Origin: Litsea cubeba
Taxonomy: Eukaryota; Streptophyta; Magnoliopsida; Laurales; Lauraceae
Assembly: GCA_012931725.1 (NCBI GenBank)
Contig: CM022955.1
Coordinates: 15,951,423-16,015,422, forward strand
Direction: 5' to 3'
DNA length: 64,000 nt
The notes beneath the pieces are model-generated. The model did not search any database. It was not told where the DNA came from and saw nothing but the letters and a program-made list of their open reading frames with translations. Position 1 is the first letter of the stretch. Every line of letters starts with the position of its first letter. The translations under genes were made by a program, and so were the position numbers. Shown here piece after piece: positions 33,042-44,943 of the stretch.

Positions 33042-33940
33042 CGGGGCCGGCTCGAGACAATTCGAGGCCTAAAGCGACAATCCTACATTCGGCCTTTTCT
33101 ATGTTTAAATATTATTATAAATATTTTATTTAAAAATTATTTTTATTGCTTTTTTGTGATACGAAATTACTAATTAAGTTTTTATATTCAAGTTTTGCTA
33201 ACTTATCTTAAGTCTACCTCCAAAACCCACATGAAAGTTTTGGGCCCATCCTCAAAACTCTTTCGTTCCAAACCCAACCCCAACCCCCCCCCCCCCCCCC
33301 CCCCCCAACCAAAAATCTTGAGTTTGGGCACTGGTGGGGCTCGATGCATTTTCACATGCGCACGGTGCGCATATGCTCCATGAGTCAAGACCATCCAAGA
33401 TGGATTATAAAGGTGTGCCCCACGTATTGGATATCCAGTTGCACGGTGATCATATGCGCTGTGGGCAAGTGAATAAATTCGGCGGGAGCCCATTATTTAT
33501 CTTAAATTTTAAGATCTATTTTTAGAGCTGAAATCCCAAGCAAAGGATCTAGTACAACATCATGGATCAAATCTGAATGGGCCCCTATTGAAATAGGATA
33601 TATAAAATAATGAAAAAGGCTTGTGAAGCAAGTTCATGAATGAATGTATGGTTGAGATTTGATACACATGGACTGGTAGAAATATAATAGTGTACTAAAA
33701 TCAAATGAATAGGCCATAAATGACACTTTAAAGCCCCATGAAAATCTTGGCCGTATCTTCTCAAGAGTGAGTTATTATGGTGCCTTTTATTTTGGGGAAA
33801 AAAAAAAGAGATGACAATTGACAAGTTTTCTTTTTTGAAATTTCAAAAACGTTAGCTACTATTATAGGGCCTTTATTTTAGCCTTATGTTTTGGGGCCTA
33901 AAGCAATGGCTTTGTTGGCCTTATAGTACAGCCTGCCGTG
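33042..33940. mobile_element. hAT-type non-autonomous element nested in the CACTA element
   Basis: The left end (CGGGGCCGGCTCGAGACAAT, followed by AGGCCTAAAGC) and the right end complement (CACGGCAGGCTGTACTATAA, followed by AGGCC) are similar inverted termini, and GGGGCCTAAAGCAATGGC recurs near the right end. ACACAAG flanks both sides (33035-33041 and 33941-33947), giving 7 of the 8 bases expected for a hAT duplication. No transposase. Confidence 0.65.
33284..33306. repeat. Poly-C run
   Basis: About 23 consecutive C. Length is unreliable for the same reason as the T/G tract. Shorter C runs occur at 52882-52894 and about 58901-58917. Confidence 0.85.
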
Positions 33941-34909
33941 ACACAAGAAGATGCTTTTTCTAAAAGAATATTAAGTAGGTCATTATTTTCTATTTCATTT
34001 TGCACAAATAGTCTTTGATAATAATTTCTCCTTCACCTCTCTTCTTATCTTTTAATCTAGAGCTCCGTGGTTTGTCACTGATGCTCAAACGGTAAGACAA
34101 CAAAAAAGAGCAACTCCACTGTAACTCTACTGAATCAAAAGAAAAGTAAACAAAGAAGTTTCAGGCTGCACATGGATGCATAAGTGAATTAAATAGTAAC
34201 AAGTAGTTCTATCATGTGTAAGAACAAATTACTAGATAACATTTAGGATGTAGTACATAGTTTCATTGTGTAAGACCAAAATAACAAATAACTCTTAAAG
34301 TTTACAGAGGAAATGGGTTCCAAACAACAATGTCACCTACTTTCAAGTCGTGAATGCAGCTGCAATCCAAGTGTGAATTCCTAAATGAGTACTAAGATGG
34401 GTCATCACAATTGGGCAATTTCCAATTCAATGAACAATCTTCTATGACAATTATATAGTGTACAGGCAATTTCCAATTCAATAAAAAAAATTCATCGGTA
34501 AAACATTAACTTTTACTGGCGAAAAAAAAAGGATTCGCCGGAAAAAATAGAACCTCCAATAAAACTCACCCTTTTACCGGCAAAAGAAGTTTTTTCGCCG
34601 GTAAAAGTTGTACTTTCCCCGGCATTTAATGATTGTGCTGAGGAAAAAACGCCGGTAAATGTGCAAATTGTTGTAGTGTATATCCAAGGACAGACAATAG
34701 AATCAACTTAGATTTGATGGTTGTAGGATCTTATACCTCATTAAGCTATCACTTATCCCAAAATAAAAACCAATTGGTGATGGAAAACGGCGTAACAATG
34801 GTTTTATGATGAGGGCGAGGGCGAGGGCAAGGGCGACAATTATGACCGCTCAGGAGCGATGGTAGACTTTGAATTTAATAATGATTAAATCAGTTCCCTA
34901 AAAAACAAC

Positions 34910-35791
34910 GGGGTTTTGACCGGACAGGGTATAAAATACCTTGTATTTATTGAAATGGTGTTGACCAAAAGTATATCCCAAATATAGGTATAGTACAGAG
35001 AGCCTCTCTTTTTTTTTACTTTTACCATTTTTTGTGCGATATCTCAAATATTTGCAATATCGCATAAACTGAAGAGTCATTATATAAGCTGCTCGTTTTT
35101 CCTCCCTTTTTTTCCTCCGTTTGCAGCAAAAAGCAAGTTGTTTTCCCTTATTATTTTCATGTGGCTATCTTCATCTTTAGAGGAGGTTCTCAAGAGGATG
35201 AAGGGATCGCTCTTTCATTTATCCAAAGGCATTCAGATGATTCTTCTTACACAATATTTGGACATGTTTGGAATTTTTTGTATACTCTTTCAAATGTTAT
35301 GTTAAAAATGGTTGGGCATTCGTGACTGTAATTCATGTCTGTGCGATATCGCCATGACCATAAGTTTTTGCTGTCTCAATGCCCAATCATTTTTAACATA
35401 ACATTTGACAGAGTATACAAAAAAATCCAAACATGTCCAAATATTGTGTAAGAAGAATCATCTGAATGCCTTTGGAGAAATGAAAGAGCGATTGCTTCAT
35501 CCTCTTGAGAACCTCATCTAAAACTGAATACAGTTACAGGAAAACAATGAGGGAAAACGACTTGCTTTTTGCTGCAAACGGAGAAAAAAAAGGGAGGGAA
35601 AACGAACAACTTATATAATGACTCTTCAGTTTATGCAATATCGCAAATATTTGCGATATCGCACAAAAAGGGCAAAAATGAAAAAAAAAAAAAAAAGGCT
35701 CTCTGTACGATACCCATATTTGGGATATACTTTTGGTCAACATCATTTCAAGGAATACAGGGTATTTTATACCCTGTACGGTCAAAACCCC
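34910..35791. mobile_element. Mutator-type foldback element (near-complete hairpin)
   Basis: An 882-bp unit starting GGGGTTTTGACCGGACAGGG and ending with its near-complement (CCCTGTACGGTCAAAACCCC). The two arms, about 410 bp each, are complementary along almost their entire length around a loop near 35325-35380. It is flanked by a perfect 9-bp duplication AAAAACAAC (34901-34909 and 35792-35800). The arms include GCGATATC words (for example near 35037 and 35657), reminiscent of those in the MULE at 28483. No coding capacity. Confidence 0.88.
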
Positions 35792-35800
35792 AAAAACAAC

Positions 35801-37110
35801 CCTTCATATGTCCTACCTTGATTCACATTTCACCTACACCCTTATGTTTATTTCAACCATTTGTAATGTTTTTTTTTTCTCCATTCCAAACGTTGCTTTA
35901 TCTTGTTATCTACTTGATTAAACACAACCCTGTTTGGATGTGTGAATGTTCAATCCAGTCGTGGACATGGAGTCCTTACAAAAAAAAAATCATGGACATG
36001 GAGACAATCAAGTAGCTAGACTAGTCTTTCATCGTATGCATGCAATCATGCACCCATTACATTTTTATAATATATATAATTTTGTAATTGTCTTACAGTG
36101 TTGCAAGCACTCATGCAGAATGATTGACATTAGGCACTTTACTGCTAATCTTCCTTTTCCATGTACAATAAAGGTGAAGACCATGGTCAAAGAAATAGGT
36201 CTTTCGGGTGAAGAGATGCTAGACATCTTCAATGTTTCATCACTTTTTCTGAATGTGGCGTGTGGAGCACCCATTTCCTGTTCCCTTAACATATAGAATT
36301 CCTTTTCCTTTGCATGAAAGGTGGTTGTCTTCTAAACAATCAAAGTCCTTTAAAAGGCTCTTCCTTCTTTTGGTACACATTCATCTCCATCCATTTCAGT
36401 GCCTTCTAGATCATCACTTGGCATTACTTTGCAATCCCTTCCCAACTCTTGACAGCCATTTTTGCTCCATTGAAGTCTCTATAATTGAGCCCATGATGTT
36501 ACATTTGATCAAAAGGCACAATTCCAACTTCATTGGTCAAAGATTAAAGCCTCTAGACCCTTGGGCATGAACCTTTTGTTGAATCTGATTGCCACTCTTG
36601 AGGGCACTTTTCAGCTTTTCTTCCTTTAATCGTACACTAATCAATTGTAAATGGATGTACTTTTTAATCTAATGCAAGATTGACGGTCACGGATGTTTTG
36701 ATTGGTATTGCATTCTAATTAAAGATAAATTTTGATAATGGGCCCACTGATTCGCGTCGTCGTTTCGCTGGGCGCCAACAATAGGGATTTAAAAGAGATT
36801 ATGGAAAGGAAGGGAAATAATCAAAAGACTAGTCCATTTCAAATTTTCAATCCATTCCTATGATGTAATTGTTTAAATGCCTTGTCATTTCAAGACCTAT
36901 ACGGTACGCAAGGTTTTTCTAGCATGCGGGTTCATATGTTGAGTGGTCCTTACAAGCCAAAATTTGATGGTATTGAGCCAAGCATTCATCATGATTAGGA
37001 AAAATTGGAAAAAAAATCTCTCTTTTAAATTCATAAAACTTGAGGGTCATACTCATAGATCATAGATCAAAATAATCTACCGATAGGGGCAGATCCAAGA
37101 ACAACCACGT
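35801..37110. other. Intergenic sequence, no supported gene
   Basis: Open frames here (up to 116 codons near 35946-36296) lack recognisable domains and splice support. Poly-A/T tracts are frequent. Confidence 0.4.
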
Positions 37111-37126
37111 GGGTGCGGCCGCACCC
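37111..37126. repeat. 16-bp GC palindrome
   Basis: GGGTGCGGCCGCACCC is a perfect palindrome in an AT-rich setting, just after GGGGCAGATCCAAGAA (37086). The neighbourhood resembles a hAT end, but no partner end was found. Confidence 0.75.
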
Positions 37127-38127
37127 GTTAAACCACAGCGCGCGTTAAGAAATCCAATAAAGATTGTGGATCCACCCTCAAAATCCACATGATGAAAACC
37201 CTCGATTTGCCCCCAGAATCAAACTACCTATTAAGGTTCACACCAAACCAAATCAAACCAAACCAAGCATTTTCCCACTAGGTGGGGTCGGATATATGGA
37301 TTTGACGACGCCAATCAAATTTTTTTAGGGCCGTGTCCTCCGTTAGATCCATGTAAGCAAGGTCATATTTTATCAAGGTTCACACCCCTCAAACAAAAAT
37401 TCTGGATCACCACTATCGATTGGGGGGTTGATCTACGTTTTATCAAGATCTTCCCATCATCCCCTCCCCTTAATGATCAACATGGACGTAGGTGGTGCCT
37501 CGGATGAGTTCACACGGTCTTATATGCAAACAGTTCTCACCAGAATGGAACTCCAAAAATAGGACCTCCTTTGATAACATTTCAAAAGTACAAAATCACG
37601 TTTCAAATAAAACCATTTCAGAATATTTCCTATTAAAAGATCAAGATATACACTACTAGTTTATTATAAGCAAATAGAATTTGAAAGTTTGAAATGAAAT
37701 CTAATTAATTTGATCTATTGAATAAATCGAATTGCCAATTTATTGCCGAGTGGTGTTGGCACCTTGATATCACACACATGCCCAAAGATCGATGCCTAGG
37801 TATTCAGGTTGACACTATCACTCCATGCAAGTGAGCTAACCTAGCAAAAAAGAAATGCCAATTAGTGGGAGTTTTAAGGATAAACAGATGTCCATTTCCC
37901 AACAAGGCCTTAGGTTGTGTTTTCATGGTCCGCATGAATTCATCATGGATACAAACCAAAAACGGCGTGAGATCAAGACAACTAAGATCAAGGTGATCCC
38001 TATTAAATTCTTTATAATGCTTGTTTGAATAAAGGAATGGAGTAAAGTGAAGTAGAGGAGAAATGGGTTGAAGTTTAAAAGATAGATTAATATAATCTAA
38101 TAAAGGTTGTTACTATAGATTTTTAGA
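37127..38127. other. Intergenic sequence, no supported gene
   Basis: No domain-bearing frame. A short stretch near 38030-38080 (GGAGTAAAGTGAAGTAGAG) resembles the small TIR element at 28162 and may be a decayed relative. Confidence 0.35.
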
Positions 38128-38455
38128 GGGTCACCTTGTTTAAATCCACCATGCTGACACATTCTCTTTATATTCGACTAGGACTGGACTTTTTTTTTTT
38201 TCCTTTTTGGTAAAAAAGAGAAGTTTCATTAAACGAAAAAAAAAAAACAAAAAACAAAAAACAACCAAGACAAAGGGCCCCACAACAAACATACAAAAAG
38301 ATGATTGCAGAAGTTGGGTCTTATCCAAACTCATGAGAGAGACCACATGGGGGCCCTACACATGGCATGATGAAATAAAGTAGAGAAAGCAGAGTACCCA
38401 CATGAAGGGAAAAAAAATTGGTAGAAAATGAAGGAAATTGTTAAAATTAGGCAAA
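38128..38455. repeat. Dispersed direct repeat, copy 1
   Basis: From CATGCTGACACATTCTCTTT to GAAGGAAATTGTTAAAA it matches 39390-39625. This copy contains an additional A/T-rich insert at about 38184-38305 (poly-T, then GGTAAAAAAGAGAAGTTTC), which looks like the 3' end of a 5'-truncated LINE on the minus strand. Confidence 0.75.
38184..38305 (-). mobile_element. Possible LINE 3'-end fragment
   Basis: A poly-T followed by GGTAAAAAAGAGAAGTTTCAT, the usual minus-strand look of a plant L1 tail. It is absent from the sister repeat copy at 39390-39625. Too short to prove. Confidence 0.4.
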
Positions 38456-39389
38456 GAGCAGTCTTTCCTTTCATGCATTTTAATCGTGTGTTTTACAAGA
38501 TGTCAATATGGAGGGTAGCAGACGTTGCTCCCTAGTCTTTAAGAGTTTGGTATGCATAAAGCAATGAAAGACATGTATTTGGAATTACAATGTCTTTTGG
38601 GAATCTAGCATGTGAGAGTTTTAAAAAAAAAAAAAAAGTCCGTTCTGAATTTTGGTAGATTTGATTTCAACTGTCGCCTTACTTCTTTGTATTAGTTTCT
38701 TATTTCACATAAGATTTCATATTTTTAACATTAATACTAAACCTCAAAACAATCATACTAAAAACACTTTAATCCACAAATTTAAGGCACATTTCTACGG
38801 CCCATTTTCTGCAGAAAAAGTGAGGATTACCGAAACACTTTTCCTATTTACAGTAAATATTTTTGTTTGATAAATAAAAAGTCTACGTAGCCCTCTTTTC
38901 AACAGGGGGCAATGTTCTCTGATAGACTACATATGAGCAAATGAAATCCAGCTTGTGGGTCCCACTTAAGATGCCCTCTTATTAGTGGAATGGGGGTACA
39001 TGGAAAGTTCTCCTTGCAAATAAGTGCCAATAAAAAAAATCATCCTTATAAGATAATTATAGCCCTTGATTTAAAAGCCATAAACTTTAGTGGTCTTTTA
39101 ACAATAAGTTTCTTATAGATTCAATCAAACAGTAGATAAGGTTTCTTCACACGAATCTCAAAATTTCAGCCACCTAAAAGGTCCCAAATGCCTTAAAAGG
39201 ATTTTGAAATTCCAACCCTTTTTATCTTTTGATGGAATTTATTAAAGAATATCCAGAAATTTCACTATATTTGAGAAATTCCCTTAAAGCTGAATCATGC
39301 ATTAGATAGTAAGAACTGTAAGATAACATCTCTCTTTTTCACCAACGTACACAAACGTCCTGTAAAGAGTCTCCTTAATAGTTTAAACT

Positions 39390-39625
39390 GATCATGCTGA
39401 CGCATTCTCTTTTTCTAACAGGGACTGGGACTCTTGATACTACCATTTGCAGAAGTTGGATCTTATCCAAACTGATAGGGACCATGAGGAGGGTCCCACA
39501 CATTGCATGACAAATCAAATCGGAGAAAGCAGAGGGTCTCAACATGAAAAAAAAATTATTATTTTTCTTTTTTTTGGTGAAAAAATGAAGGAAATTGTTA
39601 AAAAAAAAAAACATTTTTCTCCTAA
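39390..39625. repeat. Dispersed direct repeat, copy 2
   Basis: Sister of 38128-38455, about 1.25 kb away in the same orientation, lacking the LINE-like insert. The sequence between the copies holds no supported gene. Confidence 0.75.
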
Positions 39626-40474
39626 AAGATGCCTGATAATCTATCCATAAAATCATATACAAAGTAATAGAGTTATTAACTCTAACTGGGTGGCTTGATC
39701 CATGATAGATCTTTTATGAACAGTTAGTGGAATACACACAATATTAACTTTCACTTCCACCTATGAGCATAAATAACCAATGCAATTATGCAATGCACTC
39801 AAGAGTTCACAAAAACAAGCTCTCTTCAGTGCTGTTTGACTAGCCCATATAACCCAATGCCTGCATATGTAATTTGTCATCTTATTGGAAAAATTCATAT
39901 GATTAGGGATGATGAGATTGTCAAAGAAGAGGGTGTTAAGATACCCTTTATTTCTTTAATGATCTCGCATGGCTTAAAACTCTCATTTCATCTAATTGGT
40001 TTTCTTGTGCCTAACTGTCCACATGTCCAGCAACTTTCATGGGTTTGAGCAATACCCAACTGTGTTAGCCTTCCTTCCCCATTGGATGGGACATGCAAGA
40101 TACAGAAAGAGTCCTACAACTTGGGTTACTTTCATGGATATGAGCAAAAGCCCATTTTGGTGTTCCTTCTTCTTTAAATGATGCAGACGTAACTAGATAA
40201 AAAATAAGTAGCTAACATGCTAACAATTCGGATCATGTGTGTTTACTTTTTGCTAACTAATCTAACCTTTTTCTTAAAAGGAGACTTGTTTTAACACGGA
40301 TCCTCTTTGTAGCCAGAACAGAAAAAAATATCTCATAATTTCAGATAAGGGTTATAGCAATTTCTCAATATCTTGAAGTGTCCCTGTAGTTTTTAAAGGA
40401 TACACAAGTATGAGCCTATAGAACATATCCTATTAAAGTAAGGTCACTAACTTTAGCACAGTCATGGGCGACCA

Positions 40475-40703
40475 CATTGTATCTCCTAGGAACATAAGAG
40501 AAAGTTACAGAATCAAAAAAGGCACGAGATAGGCTCAATGTCCGACAAAATTGAAGAGATTGACCAGTCAAAACCCTCACCACTTCCAGCGCATAATGAG
40601 CTAGAAGTGTAGTGTTCTATAGCCTCAATTTTGTTGGACATTGAGTTTATCTCATACCCTTTTAATCCTACAACTTTCTCTTGTGTTCCTAGGAGATACA
40701 ATG
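40475..40703. repeat. 229-bp inverted repeat (hairpin)
   Basis: CATTGTATCTCCTAGGAAC at the left pairs with GTTCCTAGGAGATACAATG at the right. Pairing continues inward, with mismatches, to GACAAAATTGA and TCAATTTTGTTGG, giving stems of about 80-85 bp and a loop of about 60 bp. No target duplication was recognised. It could be a small MITE or a decayed inverted duplication. Confidence 0.75.
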
Positions 40704-41881
40704 CAGACACCCACAGCGCCAAGGGGCTTGGAATGCAAAAAAGCCCACATAAGTGGAAAGAGATATAGTGCTCACATTATGGGAAGAGAATCCCATACGA
40801 GTGGAAAGCGTGGCATATCCATAATCGATCTCCTAGACAGCTAGATGATGTAGAGGATTACCAACCGAGCAACCCTTTGTTATCTATCCACTGTGCTGAG
40901 TTGGCATCGTCTTTGACTATGGGTTGGTTAGCTTTGGGAAGTGGGCGTTGCCGTGCTGGGTTGATGGTGTGTCTTGTTTGTTGGCTGGCTGTTTGGTGTT
41001 GTCTTGTTGTGCTCTTGCTTTTTGGTTTTTTCTTGCTTCTTGGTTAGTGGTCTCTTTCTTTCTAAAAAAAAAAAAGGGTTGCGTCCATGTAACTTTGATG
41101 TACATCGAAAGTGTATACTCCCTTAACTTTCCCTACAAAGTAGCTTTCTCATCCACCTTCATTTCCCTGCAAATTTGCGTTTTCCCTTTTTCGCTTTCTT
41201 TATTCAACTATCTCCATCAACACAAGTTTTTCATTTATTTTTCCCCTTGTATATCTAACCCATATTCAATAAAGCTCCATCCACCCCTCTAATCAAAACC
41301 AGAATTTTTCAGGGGGATTAGCCCTGTCTTTGTAGACTTTGTTGGGGTACTGATAGGCAATGCAAGACGGTGAACAATGTTTAATGGCTTTTTGGGAATT
41401 CATGGTCAAATGAGATCCACCTAAGAATCATTAAAGAAGTAAATGATATGAGGAGAGGGGTAAAGGGTATAAGATAGCAATGTAGATATGATATTATCTT
41501 TCCTAGGATTTAAATTAATAGGGTGATGGCTAAGTATTCATTTTCCATTTTCCCTAGATTCAATTCCCATTAAAGGAAAGGTTATGCGATATATGGTCAT
41601 TTTTGTATATTTGCTTTTGACCTTCATTTTTAACAACTTATGACATGAATTCCTATATATTTAATTCTAGAATATGCATTTTATACAAACAAACAGCCCA
41701 TCGGGCATAATGGGTGATGACAAGATCTTTAAGTATGGTAAAGATTTGTCTGTATGTATTGGGTAGATGGTAGAGACACTCATGGGCCAGGCCAATGTGA
41801 GTCCGAGCACAACCAAGCCCAACCCAATTTATAAAGCTTAATAAATACTGGGCTAGTATTGGACCTATGTATGGTTACAAC
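40704..41881. other. Intergenic sequence; possible LINE tail near 40915-41072
   Basis: The GT-rich stretch 40920-41060 ending in a run of A (41063-41073) resembles a plant LINE 3' UTR on the plus strand, but has no coding part. The rest shows nothing recognisable. Confidence 0.3.
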
Positions 41882-41884
41882 TTA

Positions 41885-43245
41885 GGGGTCGTTTGTCTAC
41901 ATCCATTTACATATGTAAATGGTGAATATGCGTAATATTTACGCATCACTAATGTTTGTCTACAAGTATTTACGCATCTTGTGTGTAAATCAGATGTGTA
42001 AATGGTGTGAAAATGAGCCCATTTTCACACCAAGATTTGAACACCTATTCAGGTGGGAAAAGAAAATACCAAAGCACATATGATTTCAAAGAATACCCGT
42101 TGGAGGCGGACGGTTTGGTTTTGTGGCAGTTTCCGTCAAAGAGGTTCTGGGTTCGAAACCCCCCTCTAACGCATTTAGAAAAATAATAATAAAAAAGACA
42201 TTTCCATCAAAGAGGTTATGGGTTCGAAACCCCCCTCCAACGCATTTACAAAATAATAATAAAAGATGCATCAAGACCGATGAAACCTATTAATGAAAAC
42301 CCTCAGCATCTCATCCCCTTTTATAAAGGTAACCTCTCTATTTATATCTCTTGCCTTGCTATAAAAAAAAACTTTATAAAATCTATTTACTTTGTAGGTT
42401 TATTCTTTCAGAATTTGATTCTCTATCTTCTCTTCTCCTATTAGATTTTCTTCCAATATCTCAATGACTTTTCTAAAATTATTTATTATTGTATTACTTT
42501 AAAAATATTTAAATATGTATAACGAATGTAAGAGAAAAGGAAGAATGCATTTTATATAGCATTATGGTATCATTCAAAAATAATGTATAAAAAGCAATTT
42601 TATATAACCATAATAAATTTGTGATACTTTTAATATAATTGGACTTAGCAATAAAATACTCATTTTAAGAACTTTCTATAATTGATTAATATTAGCATAA
42701 AACCGGTGAGATGCATGGGTTAAGTTTTATGCAAATCAAATAATGAATTAAGATAATATTAAACTAAATATTAATTAATAAAAAAATTATTAATAATCCT
42801 ATTTTTCTTAACCATCCTACTATAAACTCTTATTTCCTTAACCAAACATGTTGGAATGTATTTTTTTAAAGGTGATCATTGATAGAAATATCTATTTTTT
42901 AAAAGTATATTTCTTGTTGAAAAACATGTTATTTTTTAAGGATCTAAAATGCAAATGAAAACTTTGATATAAATTTGACATTTTTTGTTTTCTTTTCATG
43001 TCATTATAGTAGAATATAATTTAATGATTAATAAGTATCATTTACAAAATCGTTATACATACACATATCATTGAAACAAACATAGAAAAATGAATCACAT
43101 GTGTAAATGATGCGAAAATAGTGTTATTAGACAAACGTTGTAAAAGGAAACACGTGTAAACATTACATACTTAAAATTTGAATATTCTTCTTTTACATGT
43201 GTAAATTGTATTTACATATCCCACGCGTAAAAGACAAACGACCCC
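41885..43245. mobile_element. PIF/Harbinger-type non-autonomous element
   Basis: The ends GGGGTCGTTTGTC and GACAAACGACCCC are perfect inverted repeats, flanked by TTA on both sides (41882-41884 and 43246-43248), the 3-bp duplication of this superfamily. Subterminal regions carry many repeats of TTTACGC/GTGTAAAT words. No transposase is present in the 1361 bp, and the middle is AT-rich. A tRNA-like tandem insert sits at 42130-42265. Confidence 0.85.
42130..42265 (+). repeat. Tandem pair of tRNA-T-arm-like units (SINE-like)
   Basis: Two copies, 71 bp apart, of TTTCCRTCAAAGAGGTT followed by GGGTTCGAAACCCCCCTC, then ACGCATTTA and (AAT)n/A-rich ends. GGTTCGAAACC is a perfect Pol III B box. An A box upstream is not clear. 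This fits the 3' part of a tRNA-derived SINE that duplicated in tandem, inside the Harbinger-type element. Confidence 0.55.
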
Positions 43246-43248
43246 TTA

Positions 43249-44763
43249 CAGGCCTGCACAATCAAACACATGTAGCACTGAGAATATATATATACATTTT
43301 TCAAATGGGCTAGGTATGGCCTGAATTTAAGGCCCAGACCTGATAAGTAAAGGGGCCGTGCTCATCCAAATAGATTGTCTAGGACTAGATCGATGTGCAC
43401 AAACAGGGTTTGGATGTGTAGGTGATGGAATGTAGAGGACACACTAGGGATAAGAATCCGGATGTTTTGACGCTTTGAATAAGATATATTGTGTTAAAAG
43501 GAGTGGAATTCAAACCACTCAAAATAAATGCCCTCTCGGTGTGCACGATATCTGCAGATTTTACCCTAATATGAGTTAAACCCACGGTATGATTTGATCT
43601 TTTAATAAGAAAAATGTGATAAGGAATAATGCATACAACACGATTGTCCTAATCACGTTTTCTTATCAAAGAGTCGATCCTACGAATGGACCGAATAATA
43701 CCCCATAAACCAGAAGGGCCTTTATTTTGAGCAACAGGGATTTTTAATAGATGTGCCCTACTGTGGAGTAATACACTATAAGGAAAATGTTCTCCTACAA
43801 GCAAAACATCTTTAATATTATTCATTTGCAGTCAAGCTCGTAAAGCCCACTTGGATGCTTGTCTTATCAATGGGAGCAGATGGAAAGTGCTTATTGATAA
43901 GGATCAGCAAAAAAATATATATATCAACCCATCAGAGCAAACTAGCCCTTCATTTAACGGCCTTAAAGTATACTAACATTCTAACCATAGATTTTTTTTT
44001 AGACTCAATCCAACAGTGAGTGAAGTTTCAATGAGTAAAACTGGAGCTGATGCCAGATCATGGAATGACAAGTACCACCATCAATAAAGGTAGACCCGAG
44101 TGGGTCTCATAGTGCTGAGTAGGAAACCATTTTCCCATCAAACGGTAATATATAGTATGATGACTAAAACTTCAGCTAGGACGAACCAGCCACAAACATT
44201 GCAAACCTGATATGAGGCCCAACTTGTAGCATCTCAATCGAATCTTAGCTGGGGTTAAAGGTGAGCCAAAAATCAATACAAGCTAATGATCATAATCACC
44301 CATTTAATGGACTTAAGACTAATGATTTAACAAGTGCCTATATAACCAATAACTTTGTGGCCTTTAAATCAACGACCACATGAATCGTGTTAATTTCCTA
44401 TGCACCCATAATCCAAGTTAAGACCCTTCCGATACCACCACCACACTGGAATTGAGAAGCATAGAAGGCCTCAATTTTGTAAATTTGATCTTCATTTGAC
44501 CCACAAAACATGACCCGCAAAATAAGAAATGAAAATGAAGTAAAAGGTAAGGGCCATGTTTAGCTGAAGAATTTAAGGGGGGAAAGGTTCGATAGCCCCT
44601 AGGGGCTAGGAGTAAAACAAACCAGGTTCTTTAAAAGATATTGACCCATTTACTGCAAATTGAAGTGGATCAAAAGCGATTGGTCCATTTACAAACTTAT
44701 AAATTACATGCTAGAAAATATATAGAATCAACAAAGAGCTCAAGATTCAGAAAGCACTAACAA
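43249..44763. other. 3' flank of the sulfotransferase-like gene
   Basis: No supported gene in 1.5 kb. The 3' UTR of the minus-strand gene should lie just below 44764, and its end cannot be placed. Confidence 0.4.
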
Positions 44764-44943
44764 TTACAACTGCTTACGGTGTGTATCATGAAGAAAATGC
44801 ATGTACTGTGTTCCATTAAGAGCCTTGTAAACATCTTCCCAGTTCTCGACTTGTTCTGAAAGGGGTCTTGTATGAATCTTGACTTGACGGCTCTTTAGTT
44901 TCCTTAATGGAACTCTCAGAAACTTTTGAACATACGACAACTT
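44764..44943 (-). CDS. Last exon of the sulfotransferase-like gene
   Basis: The acceptor TTTCAAACAG precedes KLSYVQKFLRVPLRKL. It runs 59 codons to TAA at 44766-44764, ending DTHRKQL. It encodes the C-terminal segment with SRQVKIH and LSEQVENWEDV, conserved in the family. The 88-bp intron before it would read on briefly in frame, which makes an uncorrected open frame look longer. Confidence 0.88.
   Translation of the reverse strand, partial: KLSYVQKFLRVPLRKLKSRQVKIHTRPLSEQVENWEDVYKALNGTQYMHFLHDTHRKQL

Larger units (their letters stand above)
31961..34678. mobile_element. Non-autonomous CACTA (En/Spm) transposon
   Basis: The left end CACTATAATAATTTGCAC and the right complement CACTACAACAATTTGCAC match along about 28 bp and start with the diagnostic CACTA. 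Both ends carry clusters of subterminal words of the GCCGGCGA/CGCCGGTAAA type (about six within 31980-32210 and six within 34500-34660), the usual transposase-binding arrays of this superfamily. No transposase frame is present. The flanking trinucleotides differ (ATT and TAT), so the 3-bp duplication has decayed or the element is old. A hAT-type insert lies inside. Confidence 0.85.

Noticed and set aside
36000..36300. Possible exon around 35946-36296
   Set aside because: No convincing splice sites or conserved domain; composition does not differ from the surroundings.
42144..42160. A tRNA gene
   Set aside because: Only the T-arm/B-box part is present; no acceptor stem or anticodon arm could be built.
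41885..43245. Long intergenic promoter region
   Set aside because: Terminal inverted repeats and TTA duplications show it is a Harbinger-type element instead.
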